A stretch of DNA of 34,864 nt from Micromonospora sp. ATCC 39149 (GTDB taxonomy: Bacteria; Actinomycetota; Actinomycetes; Mycobacteriales; Micromonosporaceae): positions 136,630-171,493 of the forward strand of contig NZ_GG657738.1 of assembly GCF_000158815.1 (NCBI RefSeq), given 5' to 3'. A program made the translations under genes and the position numbers. This document shows, piece by piece, positions 1 to 8,634 of the stretch (position 1 is the stretch's first letter; each line of letters opens with the position of its first letter). The notes below the pieces were generated by a model that saw nothing but the letters and a program-made list of their open reading frames with translations, was not told the DNA's origin and did no database searches.

Positions 1-1445
1 CCCCGCAGGCGTGGGCGCCGCAGAAGGTGGATTTCTGCCACCTGGTCGGCAAACCGGTCGATGCCGCCGAGGCGCTCGCTGCAGCCGATGACGAGTTGCA
101 CACTGCCCTGGCCGATCTGGAGACCCAGTTGGCCAAGGGCAACCCGGGCGAGGTCCGGCTCACCGACGACGGCGAACTGATCATCCCGCCGCTAACGGCG
201 GAGGACGTGCCCGCCGAAGCGGATGCGCTGCGCGGCGAGCTGGCCGGGATGCTGCCGCGGGTGCCGATCGCGTCGGTGCTGGTGGAGGTCGACGCGCGGA
301 CCGGGTTCACCGATCACCTGGTGCACGCCGGTGGGAAGGTCGCCCGGCCGGCGGAGCTCAAACGCAACCTGCTGTACGTGATCATCGCGGAGGCCACGAA
401 CATGGGCCTGTCCGCGATGGCTGAGTCCTGCGGCGTGCCGTACGACGTGCTGGCCTGGACCGCCGAGTGGTACTTCCGCCCCGAGACGCTCGAAGCCGCG
501 AACGCCGCGGTGGTCAACTACCACCACCGGCTCCCGCTTACGAGAGCGTTCGGCTCGGGCACCCTGTCGTCGTCGGACGGGCAGCGGTTCCCGGTCAAGG
601 GCAAGTCCATCACCGCCCGGCACCTGTCCCGGTACTTCGCCCGTGGCCAGGGTGTTTCCACCTACACGCACGTCTCCGACCAGCACTCCACCTTCGACAC
701 GAAGGTGATCGTGGCGACCGCGCCGGAGTCGCACTACGTGCTCGACGGGCTGCTGGGCAACGCCACCGACCTGCCGACCTTCGAGCACGCCACCGACACC
801 CACGGCGCGACCCTGGCCAACTTTGCCCTGTTCGACCTGGTCGGCAAGCAGCTCTCGCCGCGAATCCGCGATCTCGGGAAGATCACTCTGTACCGGACCG
901 GGCCCCGCGCTGACTTCCTGGACCGGTATCCGCGCGCTGGGGCGCTGCTGACCCGGCGGCTGAACTTGGACTTGATCACGAGCATGTGGGACGACCTGCT
1001 GCGGGTCGCCGCGAGCGTGCAGGGCGGGCACGCCACCGCCGCCCTGGTCGTGGGGAAGCTGTGCTCGTCGAAGCGGCAGCAGAACGCGCTGACCAGCGCG
1101 ATCAAGGAGTACGGGGCGTTGCGGCGCACCGTTTACGCCACCCGCTATCTGGCCGATGAGACCTACCGGCGGCGCATCGCCCGGCAGCTGAACAAGGGCG
1201 AGAACCTGCACGCCCTGCGCCGCTCCCTCGCATACGCCGGCGAAGCAGCGCTGCGCCGCCGGCACCACAAGCAGCAGACCGAACAGATGTGGTGCCTCAC
1301 CCTGGCCACCAACGCCATCGTCTGCTGGTCGACCGAGTACCACGGCCTCGCCGTCGGCGCGTTACGCCGCGACGGCCGCCAAGTCGACGACGAGGTCCTG
1401 GCGCACATCTGGCCCACCCACCACGAGAACGTGCACTTCTGCTGA
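1..1445 (+). CDS. tnpA: Tn3-family transposase, C-terminal half (cut by window edge)
   Basis: This is the catalytic C-terminal part of a Tn3-family (replicative) transposase, which acts on the 38-bp-class terminal repeats of its transposon. The frame is open to base 3 without a stop, so the gene starts left of the window; about 480 codons are visible of a family length near 1000. The DDE catalytic residues are recognisable: Asp in SSSDGQRF, Asp in HATDTHGAT and Glu in KGENLHALRR. The C-terminus (WPTHHENVHFC) looks natural. I did not find a convincing Tn3 terminal inverted repeat between the stop and the next gene, so whether the transposon is complete cannot be judged here. Family assignment is very secure; activity is unknown. 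Confidence 0.93.
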   Translation, partial: PQAWAPQKVDFCHLVGKPVDAAEALAAADDELHTALADLETQLAKGNPGEVRLTDDGELIIPPLTAEDVPAEADALRGELAGMLPRVPIASVLVEVDARTGFTDHLVHAGGKVARPAELKRNLLYVIIAEATNMGLSAMAESCGVPYDVLAWTAEWYFRPETLEAANAAVVNYHHRLPLTRAFGSGTLSSSDGQRFPVKGKSITARHLSRYFARGQGVSTYTHVSDQHSTFDTKVIVATAPESHYVLDGLLGNATDLPTFEHATDTHGATLANFALFDLVGKQLSPRIRDLGKITLYRTGPRADFLDRYPRAGALLTRRLNLDLITSMWDDLLRVAASVQGGHATAALVVGKLCSSKRQQNALTSAIKEYGALRRTVYATRYLADETYRRRIARQLNKGENLHALRRSLAYAGEAALRRRHHKQQTEQMWCLTLATNAIVCWSTEYHGLAVGALRRDGRQVDDEVLAHIWPTHHENVHFC

Positions 1446-1528
1446 CCCGGGCCGCGTCCCGAGCGCTCACGGCTGCCGCTTCCCGTTTGGCTGGGGATGT
1501 GTGACCTGGTTAACCCAGCCCACCGTAA

Positions 1529-1551
1529 CTATACGTCGAGCATGGTTATAG
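1529..1551. promoter_or_regulatory. Possible operator at the exporter start
   Basis: CTATA (1529-1533) and TATAG (1547-1551) form a short inverted repeat with a 13-bp spacer overlapping the start region of the MFS gene. This is a plausible binding site for the TetR protein encoded just downstream. It is short, so confidence is low. Confidence 0.3.
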
Positions 1552-1553
1552 GT

Positions 1554-3065
1554 ATGCGAACTACGGTGATGGACCGGACGGTGACCACAAGGGCGCAGCG
1601 GTGGGGGTTGCTGGTCACGGTCAGCGCGGGCCTGTTGTTGATCACCTTGGACAACTCGGTCCTGTACACCGCCCTGCCGACGCTGACCGCCGATCTCGGG
1701 GCCACCGGCACGCAGAGCTTGTGGATCATCAACGCCTACCCGGTGGTGATGGCGGGGCTGCTGCTGGGCAGCGGCACGCTGGGTGACCGGGTCGGGCACC
1801 GGCGGATGTTCCTGGTCGGGCTGGTGGTGTTCGCCGCCGCGTCCCTGCTGGCGGCGTTTGCGCCCAGCACGGCAGTGTTGATCGCCGCGCGGGCGTTGCT
1901 CGCGGTGGGCGCGGCGACGATGATGCCCGCCACCCTGGCCCTGATCCGGGTGACGTTCCAGGTGGAGCGGGAACGCAACATCGCGATCGCGGTGTGGGGC
2001 TCCCTCGCCGTGGTGGGTGCCGCGCTCGGCCCGATCGTGGGTGGAGCGCTGTTGGAGGCGTTCTGGTGGGGGTCGGTGTTCCTGATCAACGTCCCGGTCG
2101 CCGCCGCCGCCATGGCCGCGACACTGCTGGTCGCGCCGCGCAACGACCCGGACCCGAGCAAGCGATGGGACCTGATGTCCTCGCTGCAAGCGATGGTCGG
2201 CCTGGTCGGCGCGGTGTTCGCCATCAAGGAACTCGCGCACCGGCCGCCGTCGCCGACCGTGCTGACGGTCGCGGTGCTCGCCTCGGCCGTCGGGCTCACC
2301 CTCTTCGTCCGCAGGCAGCGACGACTGACCGATCCGCTGCTGGACTTCGCGATCTTCCGTAACCCGGCCTTCACCTCCGGGGTCATAGCCGCCGCGCTCG
2401 CCCTGTTCGCCATCGCCGGGCTCCAACTGGTCACCACCCAGCGGTTTCAACTCGTCGCGGGTTTCACCCCCCTGCAAGCGGGCCTGCTGGTCGCGGCGGC
2501 AGCCGCCGGTTCGCTGCCGACCGCGCTGCTGGGCGGCGCGATCCTGCACCGCACCGGGCTGCTGCCGCTGGTCACCGGTGGTCTCGCCCTCGCCGTGCCC
2601 GGCGTCGTCCTTGTCGCCATCGGCCTGCACACGGGTCTCGCCGTCCTGGTCACCGGAATGGTCGTCACCGGTGCTGGACTCGGCGTGGCGATGTCCGTCG
2701 CCTCCACCGCGATCATCGGCAACGCCCCAGCCCGCCGCGCCGGCATGGCCGCCTCCGTCGAGGAGGTCTCCTACGAGTTCGGGGCACTGACCGCCGTCGC
2801 GCTGCTGGGCAGCCTCATCACCTTCGTCTACGCCACCGCGGTCCGCCTCCCGCCTGGCGCGCCCACCGGGGCCGGCGACAGCCTGCCCGACGCCCTCGCC
2901 ACAGCCGACGGCAACCAGGCGATCATCGACGCCGCACACACCGCCTACGACACCGGCTACCTGATCACCGTCGCCGTCGTGGCCATCGTCCTCACCGCCG
3001 GCGCGGCACTCACCGGACGGCTCCTGCGTCACCACGGCCCCGGCACCTACCCCACCGAGCACTAA
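1554..3065 (+). CDS. MFS drug exporter, DHA2 (EmrB/QacA) family
   Basis: Inner-membrane proton-coupled drug efflux protein of the 14-helix DHA2 family, close in layout to QacA/SmvA/LfrA-type exporters. Visible marks are the first helix with LDNSVLYTALP, the motif A-like loop GDRVGHRRMF, and motif C (AALGPIVGG) that is typical of antiporters. About 503 residues from ATG 1554; ATG 1542, ATG 1569 or an upstream GTG at 1497 are alternatives. I chose 1554 because the hydrophobic core begins about 20 residues later, but no strong ribosome binding site settles it. The tetR gene follows after 17 bp and probably forms an operon with it, giving an inducible efflux pair. The substrate cannot be told from sequence. 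Confidence 0.88.
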   Translation: MRTTVMDRTVTTRAQRWGLLVTVSAGLLLITLDNSVLYTALPTLTADLGATGTQSLWIINAYPVVMAGLLLGSGTLGDRVGHRRMFLVGLVVFAAASLLAAFAPSTAVLIAARALLAVGAATMMPATLALIRVTFQVERERNIAIAVWGSLAVVGAALGPIVGGALLEAFWWGSVFLINVPVAAAAMAATLLVAPRNDPDPSKRWDLMSSLQAMVGLVGAVFAIKELAHRPPSPTVLTVAVLASAVGLTLFVRRQRRLTDPLLDFAIFRNPAFTSGVIAAALALFAIAGLQLVTTQRFQLVAGFTPLQAGLLVAAAAAGSLPTALLGGAILHRTGLLPLVTGGLALAVPGVVLVAIGLHTGLAVLVTGMVVTGAGLGVAMSVASTAIIGNAPARRAGMAASVEEVSYEFGALTAVALLGSLITFVYATAVRLPPGAPTGAGDSLPDALATADGNQAIIDAAHTAYDTGYLITVAVVAIVLTAGAALTGRLLRHHGPGTYPTEH

Positions 3066-3082
3066 CGGCAGAGTGGCCCACC

Positions 3083-3733
3083 ATGCGACCGAGCAAGCGG
3101 ATCCTCATCCTCGACGCCGCCCTACGCGTCATCGAACGTGACGGTGTCACCGCCGTCACCTACGAAACCGTCGCCGAGGAAGCCGGCATCACCAAAGCAG
3201 GAGTCGTCTACCACTTCCCCACCCGCGAGGCGCTCCTGCACGCCGCGCGGGAGCGCCTCGCCACCCACTGGGAAAACGCGATGACCAGCGCGGCCGGCGG
3301 CCCCGCCGAAACGCTCAGCGAAGCCCAACGCCTCGCCGCCTACGCCACCGTCACCGCCCAAGCCGCCACCCGCGCCGAACTCGAACTCGCCCTCCACCAC
3401 AACACCACCGAACCGGCAACCAGCGCGCCATTCATCGACGTGATGAACCGCTGGACACCACCCCTACCACACACCCCACCCTTGACCACCGACCAGATCC
3501 GCGCGCTGATCGCACGCCTCGCCGCCGACGGCCTCTGGCTCCACGAAACACTCACCGGCACACTCATGCCCGACCAGATGCGCCGATACCTCGCCCAGCA
3601 CATCGCCGACCTCGTCCCACAAACCCCGAACACCCGACCAGCCAAGCATCACGGAACATCAGCAACGCCGAAGCCAACGGCCCTCGACGTCGCCGTGACT
3701 CCGCAGGCCGGCGGAGAACGCCGCGAGCTGTGA
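3083..3733 (+). CDS. TetR-family repressor
   Basis: 216-residue TetR-type regulator. The N-terminal helix-turn-helix is clear at residues about 8-50 (ILDAALRVIERDG, then YETVAEEAGITKAGVVYHF), followed by an alpha-helical ligand domain. It is co-directional with and 17 bp downstream of the DHA2 exporter, so it most likely represses that gene. Its stop codon (3731-3733) lies inside the first 13 bp of the inferred Tn7-like transposon end. The final residues may therefore be determined by the transposon rather than being ancestral; the low-complexity tail after AKHHG fits that idea but does not prove it. Confidence 0.85.
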   Translation: MRPSKRILILDAALRVIERDGVTAVTYETVAEEAGITKAGVVYHFPTREALLHAARERLATHWENAMTSAAGGPAETLSEAQRLAAYATVTAQAATRAELELALHHNTTEPATSAPFIDVMNRWTPPLPHTPPLTTDQIRALIARLAADGLWLHETLTGTLMPDQMRRYLAQHIADLVPQTPNTRPAKHHGTSATPKPTALDVAVTPQAGGERREL

Positions 3734-3759
3734 CACAGAATCCCGTATTCTCTGTCACA
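3729..3759. repeat. 31-bp palindrome at the transposon left tip
   Basis: tgtgacacagaat, a 5-base loop cccgt, then attctctgtcaca: a 13-bp stem with one mismatch. It contains the stop of tetR and could act as a terminator for the exporter operon (no T-run follows). The outer arm is identical to the tip at the other end (22653-22665); the inner arm has no counterpart there. Confidence 0.75.
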
Positions 3760-3830
3760 GAGCCGGCGATCGACCCGTCGCCACCTGCGGGCCGCCGTCA
3801 CTGTTGAGCGGCGCTCAGGGGTCAGCGGTT

Positions 3831-3893
3831 CGCGACGCTGAGCGTCAGTAGTTCCGACACCGAATGTCAGTGCTCGCGACACGAAACGTCAGT
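3831..3893 (+). repeat. Left-end transposase-binding repeats L1-L3
   Basis: Three 19-bp copies start at 3831, 3853 and 3875, an exact 22-bp period: cgcgacgctgagcgtcagt, tccgacaccgaatgtcagt and cgcgacacgaaacgtcagt. The core cgac and the end gtcagt are invariant or nearly so. The third copy runs into the stop codon of the first transposition gene. Their arrangement matches TnsB/TniA binding-site arrays known from Tn7-type ends. A weaker gtcag at 3821 may be a decayed fourth site. Confidence 0.78.
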
Positions 3894-4666
3894 CAGTGGT
3901 CTTGGCCGTTGTCGTTGTCCCGGTCGAGATCGAATCCCAGGTTGTAGGCCAGTTCCGGCGTCATGATGACGATCGGCTCTCCAGGCCGGTGCCCATCGCG
4001 CACGTCCTGCTCTGTTGGAGCGATCATGGCGAGGTAGCCGTGGCTGACGGCGTCGTTGAAGGTTCGCGGCGCGAGCCTGGCCAGCAGTCGCGCGTGGTCT
4101 TGTCGCCCGATCAGCACCTCGGCAATCAGGTGGCACAAGACCGGATCGGTGCCTTTACGCGCGTGGGCCGCCTCGGCGAGCCGTTTGCGGGTGGCCGCGT
4201 CGAGTAGGCGAGGCGAGGCGGCCAGCCGTACGTGGTCCGGGGTCTGGATCAGGACGAAGCCGCTGGACAGGTCGACGGCGTCGGCGATCGCGTCGAGGGC
4301 CTGGCTGACACGGCTGGTAGGCCAGCCGAGGACGGCGGCGAGGTCGACGATCGGCACGGGGACGTCGAACAGCGTGGTCAGCACGACGTGGACCTTGATC
4401 GCGTCGGTTCGTGGGCGACGGGCGGCGTCTGTTTGGGTGCGTGGGGCCGGGCCTCCCATCCACTCCGGCCAGGGCAGTCGCAGGACGCGAGCCAGCCGGC
4501 GCAGTCGGCCGACGCGGAAGTGGTCGTACCAGTCGGGCTTGTCCAGCAGATCGAGCATGTCCTCGCTGATGCCCAGCAGTTCGGCGAGCTCGCCGCGGGT
4601 GTAGCCCTGTTCGCGGGCCAGCTCGCGCACGTTGTGGGTCGGCGGCCGCGACGGTTCGGGGCTCAT
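3893..4666 (-). CDS. XRE/winged-helix protein of the transposition operon
   Basis: 257 residues, last gene of the four-gene operon; its ATG overlaps the preceding stop (ATGA at 4663-4666), so translation is coupled. Residues about 12-60 form an XRE-type helix-turn-helix (VRELAREQGYTRGELAELLGISEDML). A second segment (IVDLAAVLGWPTSRVSQALDAIADAV, then FVLIQTP) reads as a winged helix. No cysteine pairs of a TniQ-type zinc finger are present. By position it replaces the target-selection subunit of Tn7/Tn5053 systems, and a DNA-binding target or regulatory role is plausible, but this is inference. The product is not a family I can name. A longer frame continues upstream within the neighbouring gene and is not coding. 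Confidence 0.72.
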   Translation of the reverse strand: MSPEPSRPPTHNVRELAREQGYTRGELAELLGISEDMLDLLDKPDWYDHFRVGRLRRLARVLRLPWPEWMGGPAPRTQTDAARRPRTDAIKVHVVLTTLFDVPVPIVDLAAVLGWPTSRVSQALDAIADAVDLSSGFVLIQTPDHVRLAASPRLLDAATRKRLAEAAHARKGTDPVLCHLIAEVLIGRQDHARLLARLAPRTFNDAVSHGYLAMIAPTEQDVRDGHRPGEPIVIMTPELAYNLGFDLDRDNDNGQDH

Positions 4667-6018
4667 CGGGTGTCCAGCTGCCATCGCACGTGAGTGTGGT
4701 CGGGTACGTGCTCGTCGGCTTTGGTCATGCTGAGGTGCCGTTGTGCCAGCCAGGAGCGGCCGGGGGCGGTCCGGATGCCGTAGGGGTCGGGGTATCTGGC
4801 GTCGGTGTCGGCGGTGGCGATCGACAGTTCGCTGAGGGTGCGCCGGGACAGCTCTTGGCTGGGCTGCCATGGGTCGAACGGTCGTGGCTGGCCCACGGCC
4901 AGCAGCGGCTCTGCGGGTTGTGCTCCTTCGGCTTGGCGCCAGGCGACCTGGGCGAGCAGGATCGGGGCGGCGGCGCGCGGTACGGGGACCGGGCCGAAGC
5001 TGGTCAGCAGGTTGTGCCCGAGCGCGTCGACGGCGTTGATCGGCCACACGTCGCGGGCCGGCCATGAGCCGGGCAGTCCGCCTGGCATGAGCAGTTCCAG
5101 CAGGGTCGCGGCGGCCGCGTCCGGCCGGAAGAGGGTGCGCAGCGCGGCGATCAGCTGCGGGGTCGCCTTGCTGAGCAGGTGCTGCGGTCCGAGGTTGCCG
5201 GGCCGGTGTTGGAGCAGCAGGCCGTTGCGCAGCAGGGCCGCTTGGGCGGCGCGGACGGTGACGAGCGCTTCGCCGGCGCTGGCCGACTGGTAGATCCAGC
5301 GGGCTAGTTCTACGGCCAGGCGGCTGCTCTCGACGACGGCGGGCGGGTGTGGGGACAGGCTGGGGGCGATGGTCTGGAAGTACCTGTTGGCGTCGGCCCA
5401 GTGCTGGTCGACCAGCTTGGCGCTCCAGCGGTCGAGGGTGCGGGCGCAGGCGCTGCGGAAGGTCAGGAAGTCGGCGGTGGGCAGCTCGTCGGGGATCGGC
5501 GCGGGCCACTGCGGGCGCGGGAGCTGGCCGGGCAGCAGCGTCTTGAGCGCTGAGGGTCGGACCTTGCCGTGAATCAGCCGGTCGGGCACACCGATGCGGT
5601 GATCGTCGCCTTTGCGGCCGGCGTCGACCAGCCAGAGCCGGGCAGGGATGGCCGCGGCGATGGCCACCAGTTCATTCTGCAGCTTGGCGGGGACGCGGTG
5701 CGCTCGGTCGATGACGATGTCCATCGGCTGGTGGCCGATGAGCCAGGCGCGGGCGGCGCGGGCGACGATGATCGGCCCGGGAACCACCTTGAACCGGTCG
5801 GAGTCGACGGGCTTGCCGAGCGCGCCCAGCACCGCCAGCCACAGCTCGTTGGCGGTGACGTTGCCCGGTCGGGTGCGCACGACGACGACGCCGGAGTCGA
5901 CGTCGGCGATGCCGGTCAGCAGCGTACGGGTCGACGGGTCGTCGTCGGGGTCGCGGACCCACAGCACGGGCCGGTCCCAGCGAGTCCATGGCACCGGCGG
6001 GGCGGCCCGGTCAGCCAT
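4663..6018 (-). CDS. TnsC-like protein without P-loop (degenerate AAA+)
   Basis: 451 residues, third gene of the operon, start ATG overlapping the AAA+ gene by 8 bp and ending in a 4-bp overlap with the HTH gene. The first 140 residues follow the fold order of the adjacent AAA+ protein: VVVVRTRPGN matches the post-Walker A strand, DIVIDRAHRV (residues 100-109) the Walker B strand, and ARLWLVDAG the sensor-1 strand. But no GxxxxGKT is present (the corresponding loop is RDPDDDPSTRT) and the Walker B glutamate is an arginine. ATP hydrolysis is therefore unlikely. The remaining 300 residues are helical and unassigned. It may be a structural or target-linking partner of the ATPase. It is not a TniQ homologue by visible motifs. 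Confidence 0.66.
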   Translation of the reverse strand: MADRAAPPVPWTRWDRPVLWVRDPDDDPSTRTLLTGIADVDSGVVVVRTRPGNVTANELWLAVLGALGKPVDSDRFKVVPGPIIVARAARAWLIGHQPMDIVIDRAHRVPAKLQNELVAIAAAIPARLWLVDAGRKGDDHRIGVPDRLIHGKVRPSALKTLLPGQLPRPQWPAPIPDELPTADFLTFRSACARTLDRWSAKLVDQHWADANRYFQTIAPSLSPHPPAVVESSRLAVELARWIYQSASAGEALVTVRAAQAALLRNGLLLQHRPGNLGPQHLLSKATPQLIAALRTLFRPDAAAATLLELLMPGGLPGSWPARDVWPINAVDALGHNLLTSFGPVPVPRAAAPILLAQVAWRQAEGAQPAEPLLAVGQPRPFDPWQPSQELSRRTLSELSIATADTDARYPDPYGIRTAPGRSWLAQRHLSMTKADEHVPDHTHVRWQLDTR

Positions 6019-6787
6019 CGTCGCCGCCGTGCAGCGCGAAGGTGTTGTTGACGATCTCCATGTCGATGCGGGTGCGGCCAGTACGTTGGGCCAGCAGCGC
6101 CGCGGTGCTGGAGAACAGTGCCCAGTTGCGCCAGATGCCGTGGGCGAACCGCTCGTCGACGTAGGACAGCAGGTCGTCGTCGGCGTCGGCGTACATGGGG
6201 TGGTAGCCGCGCATCACGGTCGGTACTTCGTCGGGCGGCAGGGCGGTGAACTCCTGGCGCCGCCAGATCCGCGAGCGCAGCATGGGCTGGCTCTTGAGGA
6301 CCTCCCAGCAGCCGTTGCCGCCGACGTAGAGCAGCCCGAACCGGGTCTCGTCGTGGTCGTGCAGGTAGCGCAGCAGGTCGATGCACTCCTCCGACAGGCG
6401 CTGCGCCTCGTCGACCACCAGCAGCCGGGGCTGGCGGGCCAGTTCTTTGACCAGCGCACCGGTGAGGGTGAACCGGTTGTTGTTGCGGGAGGGCTGGTGG
6501 CCGGACAGCTCCTGCAGCAGCAGATCGGCGACCAGGCGCATGGTCGGCCGGGACGGGAACGAGATCGCGCAGACCGGCACCTTGCGCTTGCCAACCGGCG
6601 GCAGCGCCGCGACGGTCGTCCGTACCGCGAACGTCTTGCCGAGCCCGGCCATGCCGTAGATGACGCCGACGGCCTGGTGGACGGCGATGTCGTTGACGAC
6701 GTGGCGGGCCAGCTGCACCTGGGTGGTGGAGATGGTCCGCGCCCCGGCCGGACCGGCTCCCGGGGGCCTGGTCACGACGTCCACCAC
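6011..6787 (-). CDS. TnsC/TniB-like AAA+ ATPase
   Basis: 258 residues from a GTG start, overlapping the transposase gene by 16 bp. This family is the ATP-dependent regulator that loads on target DNA and activates the DDE transposase. The Walker A motif GMAGLGKT is at residues 45-52 and Walker B LLVVDEAQRL at 122-131 with D126 and E127 intact; a sensor-1 segment (FGLLYVGGNG) follows. At the N-terminus TTQVQLARHVVNDIAVHQAVGVIYG is the usual lead-in of TniB/TnsC proteins. Gene order transposase then ATPase is that of Tn7, Tn5053 and Mu-type systems. Function assignment is good; which subfamily is open. Confidence 0.88.
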   Translation of the reverse strand: MVDVVTRPPGAGPAGARTISTTQVQLARHVVNDIAVHQAVGVIYGMAGLGKTFAVRTTVAALPPVGKRKVPVCAISFPSRPTMRLVADLLLQELSGHQPSRNNNRFTLTGALVKELARQPRLLVVDEAQRLSEECIDLLRYLHDHDETRFGLLYVGGNGCWEVLKSQPMLRSRIWRRQEFTALPPDEVPTVMRGYHPMYADADDDLLSYVDERFAHGIWRNWALFSSTAALLAQRTGRTRIDMEIVNNTFALHGGDDG

Positions 6788-8400
6788 CGGGCCGGATCGT
6801 CGAGGTCGACCGGCTCGTCTTCCAGCGGTGCCGGCGGCACCAGCCCGAGCAGGCTGGTCGAGGTAGGCGTGGCAGGGCGGCGCCGGGCGCGAGCGGCTGC
6901 TTCGCGATCGGCGAGGCTGACCGCGCCGGAGCTCGCCGTGGTGGTGGTCTGGTCGGCATCCGACAGCACCCGCAGCCGCTGACGGGCCCGCCGGGTCGCC
7001 GACCGCTTGTCGGCCGCGGCCTGGCGGGCCTGCTCGCGCACCGCCTGGTCGTACTGGGCCTGCTGGGCGTCGGTCAGCATCGTGTCGGGGTGGCAGGTCG
7101 TCAGGTACTGCCCGTCGAGGTAGACGTGCAGGAAGCTCTCGTCATGCGGCATGTACCGGATGCGGACCGCCGTGCCGCGCCGCTCGCGCAGCTTGCCGCT
7201 GGGGTCGGCGTAGTGCAGGTTGCGGAACCGGATGCCGTTGCCCCCGACAGTGCGGGCCTCGTCGGCCAGCAGCAGATGGACCAGGTGCTGCTCCGGGGCG
7301 TGGCGCAGCGGGGTCGGGTCCTCGGCCCATGCCTGGGCGGGGGCCCGGCCGCCGAGCTGGCTGTGGCGGTGCTCGAAGTTGTACCAACGCACCCAGTCCG
7401 CGAACAGCTTGACCAGCACCTCCCAACGCAGCGGCACCACCGCCGCGGTGTCGGCTGCGGCGGCGTCGGCGTACGCGTGCCGGGCCTTGACCCGGTCGTC
7501 CAGCGGTCCGGTCAGCCTCCCGGACGCCTCGCGCGGCCCTTCGGTGAAGCCGGGCAGGGCGGACAGCAGCATCTGGTCGACGGTCCGGACGCTGCGCTCG
7601 ACCTTGCCTTTCTTGTGCGGCTGGAACGGCGGCAGGCGCAGCACCTCCACGGCCAGGGTGCCCATCGCGGTGGTCACCGCGTCGGAGGCGAACTCCAGGC
7701 CCTGGTCCAGGCGCAGCATCCCGGGCAGGCCGTGGGCCGGGCTGGCCGCGTCGGGCAGCATCCCCATCCGCAGGGCGGTCAGCACCGTCCCGGCGTGCGG
7801 GGTGGTGGCGATGGCCCAGCCTGTGATCACCCGGGTGGCGTCGTCGAGGAACATCGTCAGCCACGGGCGGCACGCCGGCCCGCGCGGCGGCAGGACCAGG
7901 ATCGGCAGGTTCTTGTGGTCGCCTTCCCACACCTGGTTGCGGTGGCTGCCGCGTCTGCGCAGGTAGACCAGCTTCGCCCGGCGGGCACGCTCGCCGTGGC
8001 GCACCGCCTCCCGCTGCGCCGGGGTGACCTCGGCCGCGAACGCCCGCTCCAGCGTCCGACGGGTCACCGGCGGGGCACCGGCCCATCCGGCCAGCAGCTG
8101 GGGGTGGATCGGCAACCCGGCCGCCGTGGTGTCGCCGCGCAGCGCCGCTTGCCTGGCGCGGAACACCGCGGCGACGTTGCCCCGGTAGTCGGCCAGGGCG
8201 TCACGGTCGGTCTGCGACAGCTGGAACCCGCGCCGGAACTGCTCTGCGGGCTGGGCCAGGCGCCGCCACACGCTGCGCTCGGTCACGCCCAGGCCCACCG
8301 CGACGGTCGCGACGTGCTGGCCCGTCAGCTGACCTGCGGTGCGCAGTTCGGCCAGCTGGTGCAGGGCGGCGTCCCACTGCTGCGCACTCGGTCGCGGCAT
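6772..8400 (-). CDS. DDE transposase, TnsB/TniA (Mu) type
   Basis: 542-residue integrase-core transposase that cuts and joins transposon ends. An N-terminal helix-turn-helix (LTGQHVATVAVGLGVTERSVWRRL, residues about 25-48) precedes the rve domain. The catalytic triad is visible: D161 in WEGDHKNLPI, D232 in RLDQGLEFASD and E268 in KKGKVERSV, with the canonical 35 residues between the second D and E. A Mu-type C-terminal domain follows (LHYADPSGKLRERRGTAVRIRY) with a basic tail. Start ATG 8400 has a GGAGG six bases upstream. It is the first gene of the operon running to 3893, and presumably binds the 22-bp repeats at 3831-3893 and 22600-22619. Confidence 0.93.
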   Translation of the reverse strand: MPRPSAQQWDAALHQLAELRTAGQLTGQHVATVAVGLGVTERSVWRRLAQPAEQFRRGFQLSQTDRDALADYRGNVAAVFRARQAALRGDTTAAGLPIHPQLLAGWAGAPPVTRRTLERAFAAEVTPAQREAVRHGERARRAKLVYLRRRGSHRNQVWEGDHKNLPILVLPPRGPACRPWLTMFLDDATRVITGWAIATTPHAGTVLTALRMGMLPDAASPAHGLPGMLRLDQGLEFASDAVTTAMGTLAVEVLRLPPFQPHKKGKVERSVRTVDQMLLSALPGFTEGPREASGRLTGPLDDRVKARHAYADAAAADTAAVVPLRWEVLVKLFADWVRWYNFEHRHSQLGGRAPAQAWAEDPTPLRHAPEQHLVHLLLADEARTVGGNGIRFRNLHYADPSGKLRERRGTAVRIRYMPHDESFLHVYLDGQYLTTCHPDTMLTDAQQAQYDQAVREQARQAAADKRSATRRARQRLRVLSDADQTTTTASSGAVSLADREAAARARRRPATPTSTSLLGLVPPAPLEDEPVDLDDPARWWTS

Positions 8401-8457
8401 CGCTGTCCTCCGTCATGGATCTCGCAACGGCGTCGACGCGGACAGCGATGCCAGACG

Positions 8458-8486
8458 ATCTCACCCGCACCGGTCGATCATGTCAA
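8458..8486 (-). promoter_or_regulatory. Candidate promoter of the transposition operon
   Basis: On the minus strand TTGACA (8486-8481), a 17-bp spacer and TGAGAT (8463-8458) lie about 60 bp ahead of the transposase ATG. The -35 box is a perfect consensus and the -10 is weak. Confidence 0.42.
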
Positions 8487-8518
8487 GAGCGGCCGGATCG
8501 CAGGCGGCACAGCCGATC

Positions 8519-8536
8519 GTGCTTCCACGGAAGCAC
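8519..8536. repeat. Perfect inverted repeat in the 8401-8634 spacer
   Basis: gtgcttccacggaagcac is an 8-bp stem with a 2-base centre, upstream of the candidate promoter. A smaller hairpin (tcggcag cga ctgccga) is at 8568-8584. Either could be an operator for the transposition operon or part of a terminator for the convergent side. Nothing else is visible in this 234-bp spacer. Confidence 0.45.
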
Positions 8537-8634
8537 ACCGGCGGCGGTCGCCGCGGTGCCCGCGCACTCGGCAGCGACTGCCGACTACCGCCGCTGACGG
8601 ACTCGATCATGACCGGCCACGGTCCTCACGCGGA

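Noticed and set aside
1467..3062. 531-codon open frame antisense to the MFS gene
   Set aside because: Repetitive Gly/Gln/Arg composition typical of GC-rich shadow frames, and the other strand encodes a clear 14-helix exporter.
3818..3849. Tn3 terminal repeat (ggggtcag and gagcgtcag)
   Set aside because: The similarity to Tn3 ends is short, and the neighbouring copies with 22-bp spacing explain the sequence better as TnsB-type sites.
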